Positions 11,598 to 23,103 of a stretch of DNA of 64,000 nucleotides are shown here, piece by piece. The stretch spans positions 3,410,001 through 3,474,000 of the forward strand of contig NW_026944384.1 in the NCBI RefSeq assembly GCF_033439725.1, given 5' to 3'. This DNA comes from Neurospora tetraspora. Its lineage: Eukaryota > Ascomycota > Sordariomycetes > Sordariales > Sordariaceae. The position numbers were made by a program, and so were the translations under genes. Each line of letters starts with the position of its first letter. Position 1 is the stretch's first letter. The notes below the pieces were generated by a model. The model was given only the letters and a program-made list of their open reading frames with translations, did no database searches and had not been told where the DNA came from.

Positions 11598-14500
11598 ATG
11601 TTCTCCAACCAGGGTGCTCGCAAGTCGGTCGATAGTCTTTCGCCAATACCCGATGCCGGGCGTTTTGGCGACTTTCCTTTCCACGGGTGCGATGCGCTTT
11701 GTCTGTCCATGCCCTCTCCATAACATACACTAACAGCTTCTGAAGGAGAGGCTCACGCAGTCCGAGCCGCCCGTTCCATCCGCGACGAGATTCGACCGCG
11801 AGCTCCATACACTCCATCGGTGGTTCTCTCGACAGTTCAACCGGTACCTGGGGTGACGCCGTCCTCGAGTCCGGCCAGAATGCCATCTCGACCCTGCTCC
11901 AGCCACCCATAGTGCGAACCGGTCTGCTTCCTCATACCTCAGCTCCCGCTTCCACTGCGCATAAGCCCCCGACTGCTCGAGACATTCCACCTGTCACGCT
12001 GACCAATGTCCCTCCCGTTGACAATTCCGAATTTACGCAATACCTTACTCAAGTCGGAGCGTTATACGAACAATTACGGCGGGTTCAGGCGGACGAAGAA
12101 GAGGCATCTGGTACTCACAGCAGACGAGGTAGCAAGGCCGACGCAACCTCAGCCGAAGATGGACATCTACGGCCGGGTAAACGATCTGGCGCATCTAGGA
12201 GGGCTTCCAGCTCATCCATTGCGTCCATATCATCGATAGAAGCCCCGGGTCCCGCCCGACGCAGCTCAAGCTACAGAAAAGCGGCATCGCAGGGTCCTCC
12301 GCCATTGTCCACCATTCCCGTGGTCTACTTCGACGAAGACTTCCACCTAGAAAACCCACGCACTTTCGATGTTGTTAGCGAGCGATCCGAAGTAGTACGA
12401 CCCGCACCGGGATCCGATGACCGAGCCCATCCCAATGGGCAGGCCTCAGCGCCTCGCAAGGCCCTTGCGACAAATGCCATATTGCAGGAGAAGCTGTCAT
12501 GGTACATGGATACCGTCGAAATGCACCTTATCCAGTCAATCTCAACCGCTTCAACCACCTTCTTCACTGCACTGGGGTCTCTTAGAGAACTGCATTCAGA
12601 AGCCGCAGACTCGGTGGAAAGAATCAAGACACTGAGGAGAGAGCTAGGAAATCTGGATGAGGAGATTGCAACTAGGGGCCTGGATATCGTGCACCAACGG
12701 CGGAGACGGGAGAACATTCAACAATTGCACGATGCAGTCATGCAGCTCCGGGAAGTGGTTGAGGGGGTAGCTGTATGCGAATCGCTGGTAGACTTGGGCG
12801 AGGTGGACGCAGCGCTTGACAACATTGATGCTTTGGAAAAGCTGATTGCCGGAGAAGAGGGGGCTTCCCACAATGGTCGTCCCGGGATGGAGTTGAGGGA
12901 TCTCAGGGGCACCACTGCCCTCCAGGGTGTACACAGCGACATGAGTACTCTTCGGCAACGTATCGGCAAGACCTACGAAGAGAGGTTCATAACTCGTCTA
13001 ATACGTGACATCCAGCGCCATGTTGCACACGTCTCAACCCAGGAGGTTCTGATGCGGTGGAGCAGTGCTTCAATACGCGCACGAGGAGGAGGAGGCCACA
13101 ACCGCGAGCCCTCGGCGTTTCCCTCCTACCTGACATCAACAGACAGTCTGCGATCGGAACTTCTGGTTAGTCTGACTGGCTTACACAGAGCCAAGTTCCT
13201 TACAGCCGCTGCGACTGCTTATAGAGAGACAGCTTTGCGTGAGATCAAAAACCTCATCCGCAGGCCCTTGCCGAGTTCGAACGATGATGATAATGAGTCT
13301 ATGATGTCCGCATCAACGATGACAGGAGGCAAGCAACGCTCTCAACAGGAGCGTTCCTCCGTCCTGGCTCGTAACCTGCGTGCTTTGGAACCCCGGGACG
13401 CGGAGGAGCTGCTAGTCAAGATCTACATCGGAGTAACTGAAACTCTAAGACGACTGGATACACAAGCAAAGGTATTGTTAGACGTCGCAAGTTCTCTCGG
13501 CGACTCGGATCCAACTAGTGGGCTTAGGTCTCCACCTTTCAGCCCTACAGGCAGGCGTTTGTCTACAGCAGCTCTGGAAGCTCAAGAAGAGATTCATACA
13601 GCCCTTGATCTTTCAAACCTTCTTGGGCAAGCCGTTGATATCGCTCAAGATAAGGTCGTAAGGCTATTGAAAGTTAGGTCGGAACAGAGCACCCGTCTAA
13701 CCCTTGAATGGTTCCTTCGATATTTCACTCTCAACCTCCATTTCGCCAATGAGTGCGAGGCCATTTCAGGCCGAAGCGGGACATCCTTGAAGAACCTAGT
13801 CAACGGTCACATCAAAGAGTTTGTTCAGCGTCACGGAGATGCCGAGAAGCAGAAGCTTGCCCAGGGCATGGAAAGTGACCAGTGGGCAAGCCAGGATTTT
13901 ACCGAGAAAGATACTGAGCTTCTCGACCGCATATTGGAAGGGAGCACACGAGATGCAGCCATTTGGGCAGAAGCAACCAAAGTCTGGATTCCACCCTCTG
14001 ATGACGAGAATGATGGCAGCGCTGCTGCTCCTGCCCTTGGAGCGCAGGCCAACAGTGACTCTGGGGACAAGGCCGCTGAAGCACAGGCGAACGGGGCTTC
14101 CAAGTCCAAGGCACGCGCTGCCGTCGTCGACTCCGAGACATTCCTCCTGCCCAAGTCCGCGATATTGTGCATGAATGGCATGGCTCAGTTTATCCACCTT
14201 ATCGTCGGCATTCCCTCCATGACAGCTGATGTGTCGTCCTCTCTCATCGCTTACCTTCAGCTCTTTAACTCACGCTGCAAGCAACTCATTCTAGGTGCGG
14301 GTGCACTCATGTCCGCTGGACTCAAGAATATCACCACGCGCCATCTTGCTGTAGCGTCGCAGGCACTAGCCTTCATCGCCGCAATTATTCCTCATGTGCG
14401 TGAGTTCGTCCGCCGTCATTGCGGAAACAACCTTGTCTCCGGTGTGATGGCGGATTTCGATAAAGTCAGACGGGACTTCCAAGAGCACCAGAACATCATC

Positions 14501-15199
14501 TACAATAAACTGGTCGAGATCATGACTGGCCGCGCAGTTCTTGCCTCTAGGAAGATGAGGGCAATTAACTGGGATGCCGGGTCCCCAGCGGCGCATGAGT
14601 ACATGGAGACATTGGCCAAGGAAACGACCACGCTTCACCGCAACTTGACTAGACAGCTACCCGAGGGAACGGTGCGGATGATCATGATGTTGGTGTTCAA
14701 GAACTACAAAGACACCTTTGGCTCGACGTTTAAGGGAGTGGAGCCTACCACGGAGGCCGGGAAGGAGAGGTGAGTCTATCATTGCTGTTCGTGGTATGAT
14801 CTTAAAGAAGTGATGCTAACACCTGCGCTCATCAGCATGCTGCGTGACGTCGAATACTTTGACTCTCGCCTGAACAAGCTCGACGGGTTCGAGGATGCGG
14901 GCCAGCACCTCATCAACATTGTTAAAGCCAAGGAGATCAGGAAAGCACCTCCTCGGCCGACATCCCTAACTCCGTCCCATCCTCCGTCTCGCGGTCCATC
15001 CCGGGCTCCATCCCCTGCGCTCGCTCCCGGTTCTCGTGCCGGATCTCGCGCCGGGTCCCGTGCCGGATCTCGAGCTGGATCGCGGGCAGGATCTCGCGCG
15101 CCAACACCAACCCCGACTCAAACATTAACGGGAAGAAGCTCCGCTGAAATTATAGCAGAAGTTAGTGCCGCTGCTGAAGCAGGGGGGCTCGGAAGGTAA
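11598..15199 (+). CDS. vps54: GARP complex subunit VPS54
   Basis: VPS54 is a subunit of the Golgi-associated retrograde protein complex, which tethers endosome-derived vesicles at the trans-Golgi. Three exons, 11598-11686, 11746-14769 and 14836-15199, give 1158 residues. Exon 1 (MFSNQGARKSVDSLSP) joins exon 2 through a 59-nt intron with a CTAAC branch site; the joined text RRDSTASSI leads to NAISTLLQPPIVRTGL, characteristic of fungal VPS54. The N-terminal coiled-coil region includes QEKLSWYMDTVE, and the C-terminal VPS54 domain runs from about residue 850 (FIHLIVGIPSM) through GRAVLASRKMRAINWD. The tail has Pro/Ser-rich text and a six-fold GSRA repeat, probably disordered. In exon 2 the first in-frame ATG lies far downstream, so the upstream exon is needed. 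Confidence 0.93.
15029..15100 (+). repeat. Six 12-bp coding repeats (GSRA)n in vps54
   Basis: Six consecutive 12-bp units, variants of GGATCTCGTGCC, each encode Gly-Ser-Arg-Ala near the C-terminus of VPS54. Units differ mainly at third codon positions, which suggests an old repeat kept at the protein level. Confidence 0.9.
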
Positions 15200-17172
15200 T
15201 GTAAATTAGGAAACGGTTGGGATCAGGCGTCTAGAAAAAAGCATTAGTACTATTTAACGGGGTTTTTACCTCAAAATGTCGAGAGTGATATGACTAAAGT
15301 TGCTGCTAGTAGGCTTATCATTAACACCTCGCTGTCGGTATAGAGAGCGATCAAACAACATTCCGAGTGAAATCTTACCAATCAACAACAATAAAGAGCC
15401 TTCAACGTGGTGAACCATGCTTCCATCATTGGAGCTAAGTAGGGTGATGAAATTAACACTTCTCCATGTGTTCATGCTTTTTCAGTGATGTGGACATCTT
15501 GAGGAGTGTCGTGAAAGCCAGCATAGTTGGAAGGAGCGCGTGGACCTTTTCTAGATGGCTCGCTGTTTTACTCTTCCCTTGTTGTTCTCCTACTCATACT
15601 CGACCCCCTTTGGCTCTCTCATCCCTTCTCCCTCCTTCCCTATTTCCACTAGTGCCCCAGCTGGCTTTCCAGCGGCAGGACATTCAGTCCTTCACTGCCT
15701 GGGACCATATAAGCCCCTAGTTCAGCACCTTCCAACAACTCCCAGTAGCCGACGTGGTAGGTGTGCTGAGTGAGAGCCAGAAAACGCGTGGTGTTTTCGT
15801 AGGTATGCAGCTGGCCTCGGGTTCGACTCCAGGCTTGGGCAGCTGAGCTTTTTGTTAGTTTACTCTTTTTTTTTTGTCTTTTTTGCAAACCCGAATCTTT
15901 GATGGAAGACTTGTTCCCCCTCCCATTTTTTTTTCTTCTGCACGTTAGGTTAGCTGAGATGAAAGAAATAAGTAGTAGTCAAGTTGTGTCATTGTTGATC
16001 GTGATGTTGATGTTTTTTTTTTCCCCTTCCAGTGTTTCTCGTCGTATGAAGACCGTGTGATGATTCACCCATTGTTCACGTATCACCAACACGTCAACCA
16101 CACACATACTTGGCCGCCATTTGACTATCCACAAACAGTACTTATCGCCACTACCTTCTTCCCATGGACTTTTTCAAATTGCCATTTTCATGCGTTTGCT
16201 ACAGAGAATGTCGGCGTCAGCTCTTCGGCCGAGTCTACCACCCGGACCACGCATCCCCTTGTATCTTGAACTGCCCTGCCAGCCTGCCTTGCACTTCACC
16301 TAGAGATCAGGCAAATATTTTTTTGAAGCAGGTATTAGGAGGCTTCGTAATGCTTGCAGGTTAGACGCGCGTTGCGCCCATTCTTGCTTTTTCCTTGCAG
16401 ACCGCGGTTGCGTTTATGTACCATAAGGCAAGAACGATATTCTGTGATGCAGTTTCTAAACTACATTTTTTTATTTTCTTCATACACAGTACCTACTTGG
16501 TACATAATGCCTGCATATCTTCTCAGTAACCTTGTCATTGGCTTAATTTGGGGGAGTGTTCGAATCCCAAAGCGGAAGATCCCGTAACGGCCTGTGAGCC
16601 AAGAACTGAAGGAGAAAAGTTGGTGCCTTATCTCGAGCTTGGTACTAAGAAGTCTAATCTAAAGGAGGAAAGAGTGATGCACATGAGCCTTGTTTCGCCT
16701 GCGTTGCGTGGATTTTGCCATGGCAGAGGTTTTTTGTCTGGCCAGGGAAGGAACGACTTGACAACGCCCGGCTTGGCCGCTTGGGCCGTCACTTCCTGAT
16801 GGAAAACTTATAACTCGAATATTGAGGTACATTTTGTTACATAGTGAAAGTTTTCTCATGTGTGGGATGGAACATCCGAATGTCGTCGTTGGGAAATGTT
16901 GTCTGAGTTTGTTATCCAACAAAGGATAAGAAAAAAACATTGAACTAACTACGGTCTATGGAGATTTTCCGCAACTCCAATCAGGTACAACGCCTGCAGG
17001 ATGTCTCTAGATACAATATCCACTTTTCTCCATCTAAAAGCACTCCTGTTTTGCCTACTTCTTGTCGTGACGCCGCGATAGCATGTTCTCTAACAACTTT
17101 GTGTAACCAATCCCGAGTCTAGGGTGTACCGTTAACGAAAAGTGAGACCTTATCCAAGCCTCCCGTACTGTC
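15200..17172. other. Intergenic, about 2 kb, convergent 3' regions
   Basis: No credible protein gene. T-rich tracts occur near 15868-15876, 15927-15934 and 16012-16020. A perfect Pol III B-box-type word, GGTTCGACTCC, lies at 15820-15830 and is followed by T-runs, but I cannot fold a tRNA around it. Open frames near 16057-16587 have AT-rich, non-coding composition. Confidence 0.55.
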
Positions 17173-18018
17173 CTAATCTAGGAGAGAGGATGGGAGGGTG
17201 GGAGTTGCCGTGTGTTTCTTGACCGAGGTGACAAGAGTCACAAGAGTCCGATGGGAGAATGCTGTCTCGTTGGCGATGTCGGTCTCGTCGGCGGCATCCG
17301 TTTCGTCGGTGGCGTCTGTCTCGTCGGTAACGGCAGTGTGAGTGGTGGTAGGAGACTCGACGGTAGTACCACGAGTAGCAGCGGGCAGTTCGGCGACAGC
17401 AATAAGACTGACGGCCGGATTGGTTACGGAGAGAGCATCCCACTTATTCGTCTCGGGGTTATACACCTTGTGCCACTTTGCCAGGTGCGGTCGGTTCGAC
17501 AGATCAGCGTTCCCAAGGGTGCAGTAAAATTTCTCGCTCCAGGTAGCCGGTTTGGTCTGCTTGTCGTCAGGGTGATAATAAGTGTAGGGGCAGGGGAACT
17601 TGATGCAGCCGCTGACCTCGGCGTTAGGGTCGTCAGCGGGCCAGAATTGCTTGACTCCGATGTGGTCGTTGGGATTGTCGATGGCAGAGACATCGAAGAA
17701 GCTCCCGTTCTCAAAACCCTGCGATCTGATCTCGGCAAGGATACCCGTTCGATCAGGGGTGCCGGCCGGGACAGAGTAGAAATTGCCTTCCCAGCCAATG
17801 GGAAGTTGGACGTCGACCTGGGCGAATCCAGGGACATTTACTGGGGGGATGTCCTTCAGGCTGAGGTCGTTGCAGTACCCGTGGTCGCCACCCTCACACT
17901 TGACTGTGTGCTTTGAGTAAATCGTTCGAGCATTTTCGTCAAGGGAGACGAAGGTGATGGTGTTGGCAGCCACAAGGCCGAATGCTGAGAGGGCAAGAAG
18001 AACCTTCGGGAGGAACAT
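17173..18018 (-). CDS. Secreted 'DNase1-like' fungal protein with acidic repeat tail
   Basis: A single exon of 281 residues. The start is the ATG at 18018 because it opens directly with a signal peptide (MFLPKVLLALSAFGLVAA, cleavage likely before NTITF); the open frame extends upstream only through a TTG. The mature protein resembles the family automatically named 'dnase1 protein' in Sordariomycetes: NTITFVSLDENARTI, an LPIGWEGNFYSVPAGTP strand, SFFDVSAIDNPNDHIGVKQFWP, and CIKFPCPYTYYHPDDKQTK with paired cysteines. No catalytic nuclease motif is evident, so the name should not be read as function. A Thr/Asp/Glu-rich tail (about residues 235-260) repeats the unit DETDA. It could be a wall-associated or secreted protein; the role is unknown. 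Confidence 0.82.
   Translation of the reverse strand: MFLPKVLLALSAFGLVAANTITFVSLDENARTIYSKHTVKCEGGDHGYCNDLSLKDIPPVNVPGFAQVDVQLPIGWEGNFYSVPAGTPDRTGILAEIRSQGFENGSFFDVSAIDNPNDHIGVKQFWPADDPNAEVSGCIKFPCPYTYYHPDDKQTKPATWSEKFYCTLGNADLSNRPHLAKWHKVYNPETNKWDALSVTNPAVSLIAVAELPAATRGTTVESPTTTHTAVTDETDATDETDAADETDIANETAFSHRTLVTLVTSVKKHTATPTLPSSLLD
17285..17350 (-). repeat. Degenerate tandem repeat coding (T/A)DETDA
   Basis: Four imperfect copies of a roughly 15-bp unit (plus strand GTCTCGTCGGYGGC variants) encode the acidic tail of the secreted protein, reading TDETDATDETDAADETD and then IANET. Confidence 0.8.
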
Positions 18019-19734
18019 TTTGGGAATCTGTGGAAGGCTTCTGGTCAAGATTGTGTCTGATCAGAGGACGAGATGGTGGTGATCTTGGAATGTTTGGGTC
18101 GAAGATGGTGATTTCCAGGAAGAAACAAAATTAGGGAACATCTCAATCCTTTATATAAACCTTATTAAGACAGGTAAGCTCTTTCCAATCTTCATGACAT
18201 ACTGGAAGTTCCGAGTGTTTATTCCAACCGGTGCATGCCGCATATTCTCTTTGAAATTCAGAGTTGGCGTGCAGAAACTGGCGGGTCTGGATGCACCAAG
18301 CGCCGTAAACTGCCCGGCTCTCGTTAGAAACCCAAGTCCCCAGGCTCTCCACGGTGCATCATGTTTTAATAACTGCTCAAAGATGTCCGTTGGGAGCATT
18401 CTCTGTGCCTGTCGGTTTTGAAACTTCACGACACTCGACGGTCTTAGCAGACAAGAGGCTCAGCCGAGCGTTTTGGACATTGCCGGAGAAGGGGCTTCGC
18501 AAGCCAGTAGTCCCGGTGCTGTGCTTTGGCTGAGAAGCTGTGCAGGCTCGGATTTCCGTTTGTTGACATGCTGTAACTGTCATATAACCTGGAGTTGCGG
18601 CACATCGGAAGTCCGAGTGTATCGAGAGTATGCGCGCCCTAACTGTATGACCTGCCGGCCGGACCCGGGGTTGGTGCCTGGGTATTTTGTGCCGGGCACA
18701 ATGGTAGCGGTAGACCCATAATAACGGACTGCAGTTATTCATTCCGATAACACCCTGAGATGCTTATACCCACAGGAAGTCTGAAGTGAGAGGTGGAAGA
18801 AGAACGACATGTCGTCCAGCCCTGGTCGGCGTCACCTACATGCCAGCTGTTGTCGGCCTGCAGCAGTGTCTCTCGGTGACCTTTGATTGGATAGGACAGC
18901 TGTCCACTAACTAAAAGTAGATCAGCACATGTTTTGTTGAAAGTCGTGTTATTTGATTGGGCAGAAGAGACCGGAGTTCCTATTTACAACATGGTCACTG
19001 AAGCCAACTCTTTGAGCTTGTTGATAACGTTAATCAAGTTATACCGAAACACAAATGATCCGAGTTGCAAGGCGTAAATCGAGCCGACTAAGGCTGTTAC
19101 AGGTGAGTGATACGCACGGAGGCTTCATGCGTGCTTCTCAAGTGGACATCGGCGAGTGCGTAATCGTTTCTTGTCATGAAGTTTAGTTGCTGTAATTTCG
19201 TCACATCCCGGGGGAAAACAGACTGGTTGCAAGTCGGAGACAAAAGGGCTGGAAGGACAACGTAACTCTCGAAAAACGCACGACTCGGTCGGTTGCGAAC
19301 TCATATATAGATGTTAACCACAATACTATGCAACCAGGTCTCGTGAACCGGGATCGTCACTCCGCCTTGATGACCGTTAATCTGTGACCGCGTGATCGTG
19401 AGAATGCACGGGAAGCCTGAAACTTGACCATCGTGACCATGCTCTGCCATTGCTCGCTCATACATCTGTGATACCCGAAGCAGGTCTTGCACGCTTTACA
19501 CAACCAACAAATAGAAGGTGACAAGCAAAAGCTTTCTCTGACCATGCTCGACCAAACCAAAGCTACAGCCAAGGTTCTCGAGGCATGCAGTCTGCAACGG
19601 GGCCAGAATAAACCAGGCTCTGGATGAGCATCCTACATATTGCGTAAGACCAAGGTGGCGGGGTGGGTAACGATACCTTGAGAGGAACACCAGCTACCGA
19701 TACGCAATCTGAGGCCCAAATAACGATGAGCATT
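18019..19734. other. Intergenic: promoter of the secreted-protein gene
   Basis: About 1.7 kb with only short, compositionally non-coding open frames. A TATATAA-like word at 18152-18158 lies about 135 bp upstream of the ATG at 18018 in minus orientation and is a plausible core promoter element. The rest holds nothing I recognise. Confidence 0.5.
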
Positions 19735-20067
19735 TCACGCATTCGTAGGAGCACCGCCGTTATCATCATCGTCGTCGTTGTCAAGATCGTCATCATCGTA
19801 TCCATCCGCCAGGTAGCCTTCACCAAACCAATCATCGTAGCGATCGTTTCCCCCATTCTCATCACCATCGCTTTCCTGACTCCGGTCTTCGTATATACCA
19901 CTTCCATGGTCGGTCATTGGTGGTATAGTGTCGACGTACTCGTGGTATCGTCCAGATCTTGGGACCCTCCTCAGCCTCGGTCCCCCGCCGCCGTTGCTAC
20001 CAATACTGATCATTGCTGCCGACGGCAAGTACTCTTCAATATTGGGAAACGCCAAAGAAGGCGGCCT
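19735..20067 (-). other. In-frame open extension beyond the APC8 stop
   Basis: Directly after the APC8 TAG (20068-20070) the same frame stays open for 110 codons to a TGA. It reads RPPSLAFPNIEEYLPSAAM, then a Gly/Arg segment, then a very acidic tail (DDDDLDN, DDDDDN). It would become coding by stop readthrough, or by removing a possible 42-nt intron at 20068-20109 (donor GTTAGG, GCTGAT branch-like word, acceptor CTAG). That intron keeps the frame and takes the stop codon with it. It may equally be non-coding 3' UTR. Confidence 0.35.
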
Positions 20068-22213
20068 CTAGCGCTCCGTCAAATCAGCGAGTTCCATCCT
20101 CGACCTAACCTCTCGAATGAGCGCTTTGGCCTCTTCCACCTCGACTCCATCCTGGCACAGCTCCGTGGCCAGCCGATTAGCCGTAACGTAGTCCTCCGTC
20201 TTCATCGCGTACCTGGCAAGCCACATACGTGCCTTGCTTGTGGCTACTGTCACTCCTGTCCCTTCTCCCTGCCCAGCTCCACCACGCCCCTCGTACCCTC
20301 CCTCTGCATCCCCGTCCGACCCAGGCGAATCCCCATGAACGACGAAAGATTCGCCATGATTTGAGGTGCCAACAGCTGAAGCATCCACGTTTTCAGTGGC
20401 TCCTCCATCCTCCTGTGCCACACAAAGCTCCATATACGCCCTAGCCTCCTCGACCTCACCCAGGCGGTCATACATGGTAGCAATCTGTAGCAAAACCTCT
20501 GGATCCATCTGCGCCATCCTGTCTGCAGGTCCCGCACTCCCAAAGCTACTCAACGTCGAGTCGTAATAGCTATCCGCTAGCAATGCCCTCTTGAGTGCCT
20601 TTATCCCGTCCCTGTCTTTCCCCATTTTCTGCAGGCACGACCCGACGGCCTGCCACATCTTCCCATCCCAAGGCCTGAGACCAGCAGCCTTCTTGTAATA
20701 GTATAAAGCGTAGGCATTCATCTCCAGCACCTCGTATGTCTGGCCAAGACCGTACCAAGCGCGGTAGTCGCGACGGTTGACATCAACAGCGCGCCGGTAT
20801 GACTCGATGGCTGCGTGTGTGTTCTTCAGTTCGACATATTCGTGACCCATAAGCGTCCAGGCAGAGAGACAGGAGCGGTCCAGCGTAAGCGCTCGGCGGA
20901 AGTACTGTACAGCCTTTTCGTGGAGAGATAAGAGGGAATAGTAGTTGCCTATGACGACGCACGATTCGGGTCGGAATTTGTCAATGCTGGAACAGAGGTG
21001 GGCCAAGAATGCTAGTTTTGGGCGCATGTTGAGAACGTAGAGAATGTTGGAGTAGTGATCCAACGAATCGAGACGATGGGGATGTAATGCAAGCAAGTTG
21101 CTAAAGTTTTGTTCCGCAGTGTAGAGGTCCTTGGAGTGGTAGTTTAAGAGAGCCCTACAGGTTAGTATGAAGGAGGATGTGGGGAAAAGCTTCAGGAGAT
21201 CGTTGACAGAGGCAGCGAGATCTTGTCCTTGTTGATACAGATTAACCGCCGTGTTGGCGTAAAAGATGAAAGACATGATGTTTTGCGGAAGGACAGGGGT
21301 TATCTTGTTGAGCTGTTCGACCCCTGAGATGAGATTTGTGAGCTCCAGCCAAGCGCCCCAGTTCCATGGGAACAGATGGACACTGTTGAGAAGGTAATCA
21401 AATGCGGCGTCTTCGTTCTTTTCCTTGACCGAAACCATTCCGTATCTGTTTCAACATCAGCACAATGCCCATAAAGGGCAGTAAACACAGGGACACGTAC
21501 AGATATTCGAGGAAGCCCTGACTTGGTGGCAGATCGGAGTCCTCGGCCTTGCGCTCGGCAAACCATCTTTCGAGGAAGCGGCTGACAATAACCAGATGGC
21601 TGTTCTTGATGGTGCCCAGGTCCTGAGGACCCATGATCATCTCCGACTCTTCGTTCTTTTTCTTCTCTCCGGAGATGACTTTGGCATAGAGGGCCAAGAA
21701 CAAGCTTTTCTGACTGAGAGAGGGGAGAGCCTGCTCGAACGACGGCGCGGCGCTTGCCTTGCCCTTGCCTTTTGGTGTAGTAGCATCATTGGCTTTCGTG
21801 GATAGGAGGCCGGAGAGAAGTGAATCTGGCAAGAAGACGGAAGCGCAACGGTCGAACTCTTTGCAATCGAAGAAGGACTTGGCGAGCAGATACTTGCTGA
21901 GCTCCTTAGCCTCCAGCTCAGCTTCTACTGGGTCCGGGTTGGAGGAGAAGGCCGGGTGCTGGTATCCCTGAAGTCCAGCCGCGGCTTCTTGATCCAAATC
22001 ACTTAGGACTGGGTCGGGAACCGAGTCAAGAAGCTCGGCGGCCCTAGATATGTTGCGTTAGCCAAGGGAGGGGGAGGTGGCATGGCGGATAACGGAATGA
22101 TGAGATGAAGAATACCATTTTGCAGATTGGTAAAGACAACGCTCGGAGCATTTTACAACTGCATTTTGCAGAGCTTCTTTAAGGTGTAGGGTATCTATTG
22201 CTGATAGACGCAT
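20068..22213 (-). CDS. apc8: Anaphase-promoting complex subunit 8 (CDC23), TPR protein
   Basis: APC8 is a tetratricopeptide scaffold subunit of the APC/C ubiquitin ligase that triggers anaphase and mitotic exit. Three minus-strand exons, 22116-22213, 21501-22043 and 20068-21445, give 672 residues. Exon 1 encodes MRLSAIDTLHLKEAL; both junctions (AKW/AAELL and EYL/YGMVSVKEKNEDAAF) are frame-consistent. TPR motifs fill residues about 215-560, with hallmark text VIGNYYSLLSLHEKAVQYFRRAL, AWTLMGHEYVELKNTHAAIESYRRAVDVN and YYYKKAAGLRPWDGKMW. A Gly/Asp-rich loop (about residues 572-610) precedes the last helical repeat. The C-terminus is uncertain because of the in-frame extension downstream; an alternative splice form would have 769 residues. 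It is head-to-head with the farnesyl diphosphate synthase gene. Confidence 0.94.
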
Positions 22214-23103
22214 CGTGACAAGTGTTGTTAGTGTTTGTGTCGCTGGAGCTAATTGTTAGTGAATGAGGTAAACACCGAGCGGGGCGAAGGATCGCAGAGG
22301 GAGGCGGACCGTTTAGTGATAACCAATCACTAGCTTATTGAAATATGGTTTCCGGCCAATATGAAGCAATCAAAAAGTGTGACAGTCCGGTGCCATTCAT
22401 CAAAGGCGCGCTTTTGTGAGTTGAAATAGAGATGTTGAAGAGTGAGGTTGGCCGATGGATCAAAATAACGTCGTCAACATTGTTGTCCCAGGTCGCTGTT
22501 GGTTGGTCCTTTCCTGGTTGCTACAGGGCATTCAGCGCAACCAGGAACGCGCGCACGGTGCACATTGAAGGTTGCGCCGGCAGGCAGCATCAATGGCAGG
22601 GGCAGCACATTGTGAAAGTGCGGCTACGGCGCAGGCGGCAGGGGCAGTCGCGACCACTGGATCGACACCACGATGCGCGGGCGGCCAAGTATACAGGGAT
22701 CGCAGGAATATCTCTTCGGAGTTCAGCGACCAAACTTGGGATTTCTGCTTTTGTATATGGTCGTGATATTTCTCCATTCATAGCTAGGCCGTGTTGACTA
22801 TCGCAACCCCTTTTGTTGGGTCTCTGTGTTGGGTAACTTTGGGTCATCTTGGAGACAGTAGACTTTCTCCACCTGTCCGATATATTACCCAAAGAGGTGC
22901 GAGATTCCCACATCTAGCATTGTTACATTGTACAGCTGTCCCGCCGACCCCACCAAGCCAAGCTGGCTCTGCTAAACAGACATTCCTATTGCTTCCGTAG
23001 CTAGTAAATGCGATTTCCCACCTCCTGAATACATATCTCTTCCCCCTCTTCTCCCACCAGCAACCTCTAAAGTTTCTTCGGGCAGAAACCACATATCGCA
23101 ACC
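22214..23103. promoter_or_regulatory. Divergent promoter, apc8 / farnesyl diphosphate synthase
   Basis: An 890-bp head-to-head spacer. An ACCAATCA word (CCAAT box) occurs at 22321-22330. The segment before 23104 is a C/T-rich leader (TCTTCCCCCTCTTCTCCC) ending in an ATCGCAACCATGG start context. No gene is seen. Confidence 0.5.

Noticed and set aside
15745-15840. Possible tRNA around the B box at 15820
   Set aside because: No complementary acceptor stem, poor A box and a mismatched T stem; kept only as an orphan B-box finding.
19663-20364. 233-codon plus-strand frame overlapping the APC8 3' end
   Set aside because: Hydrophobic Ile/Val/Ser text is the complement of Asp/Asn codons in the minus-strand frame; no family resemblance.
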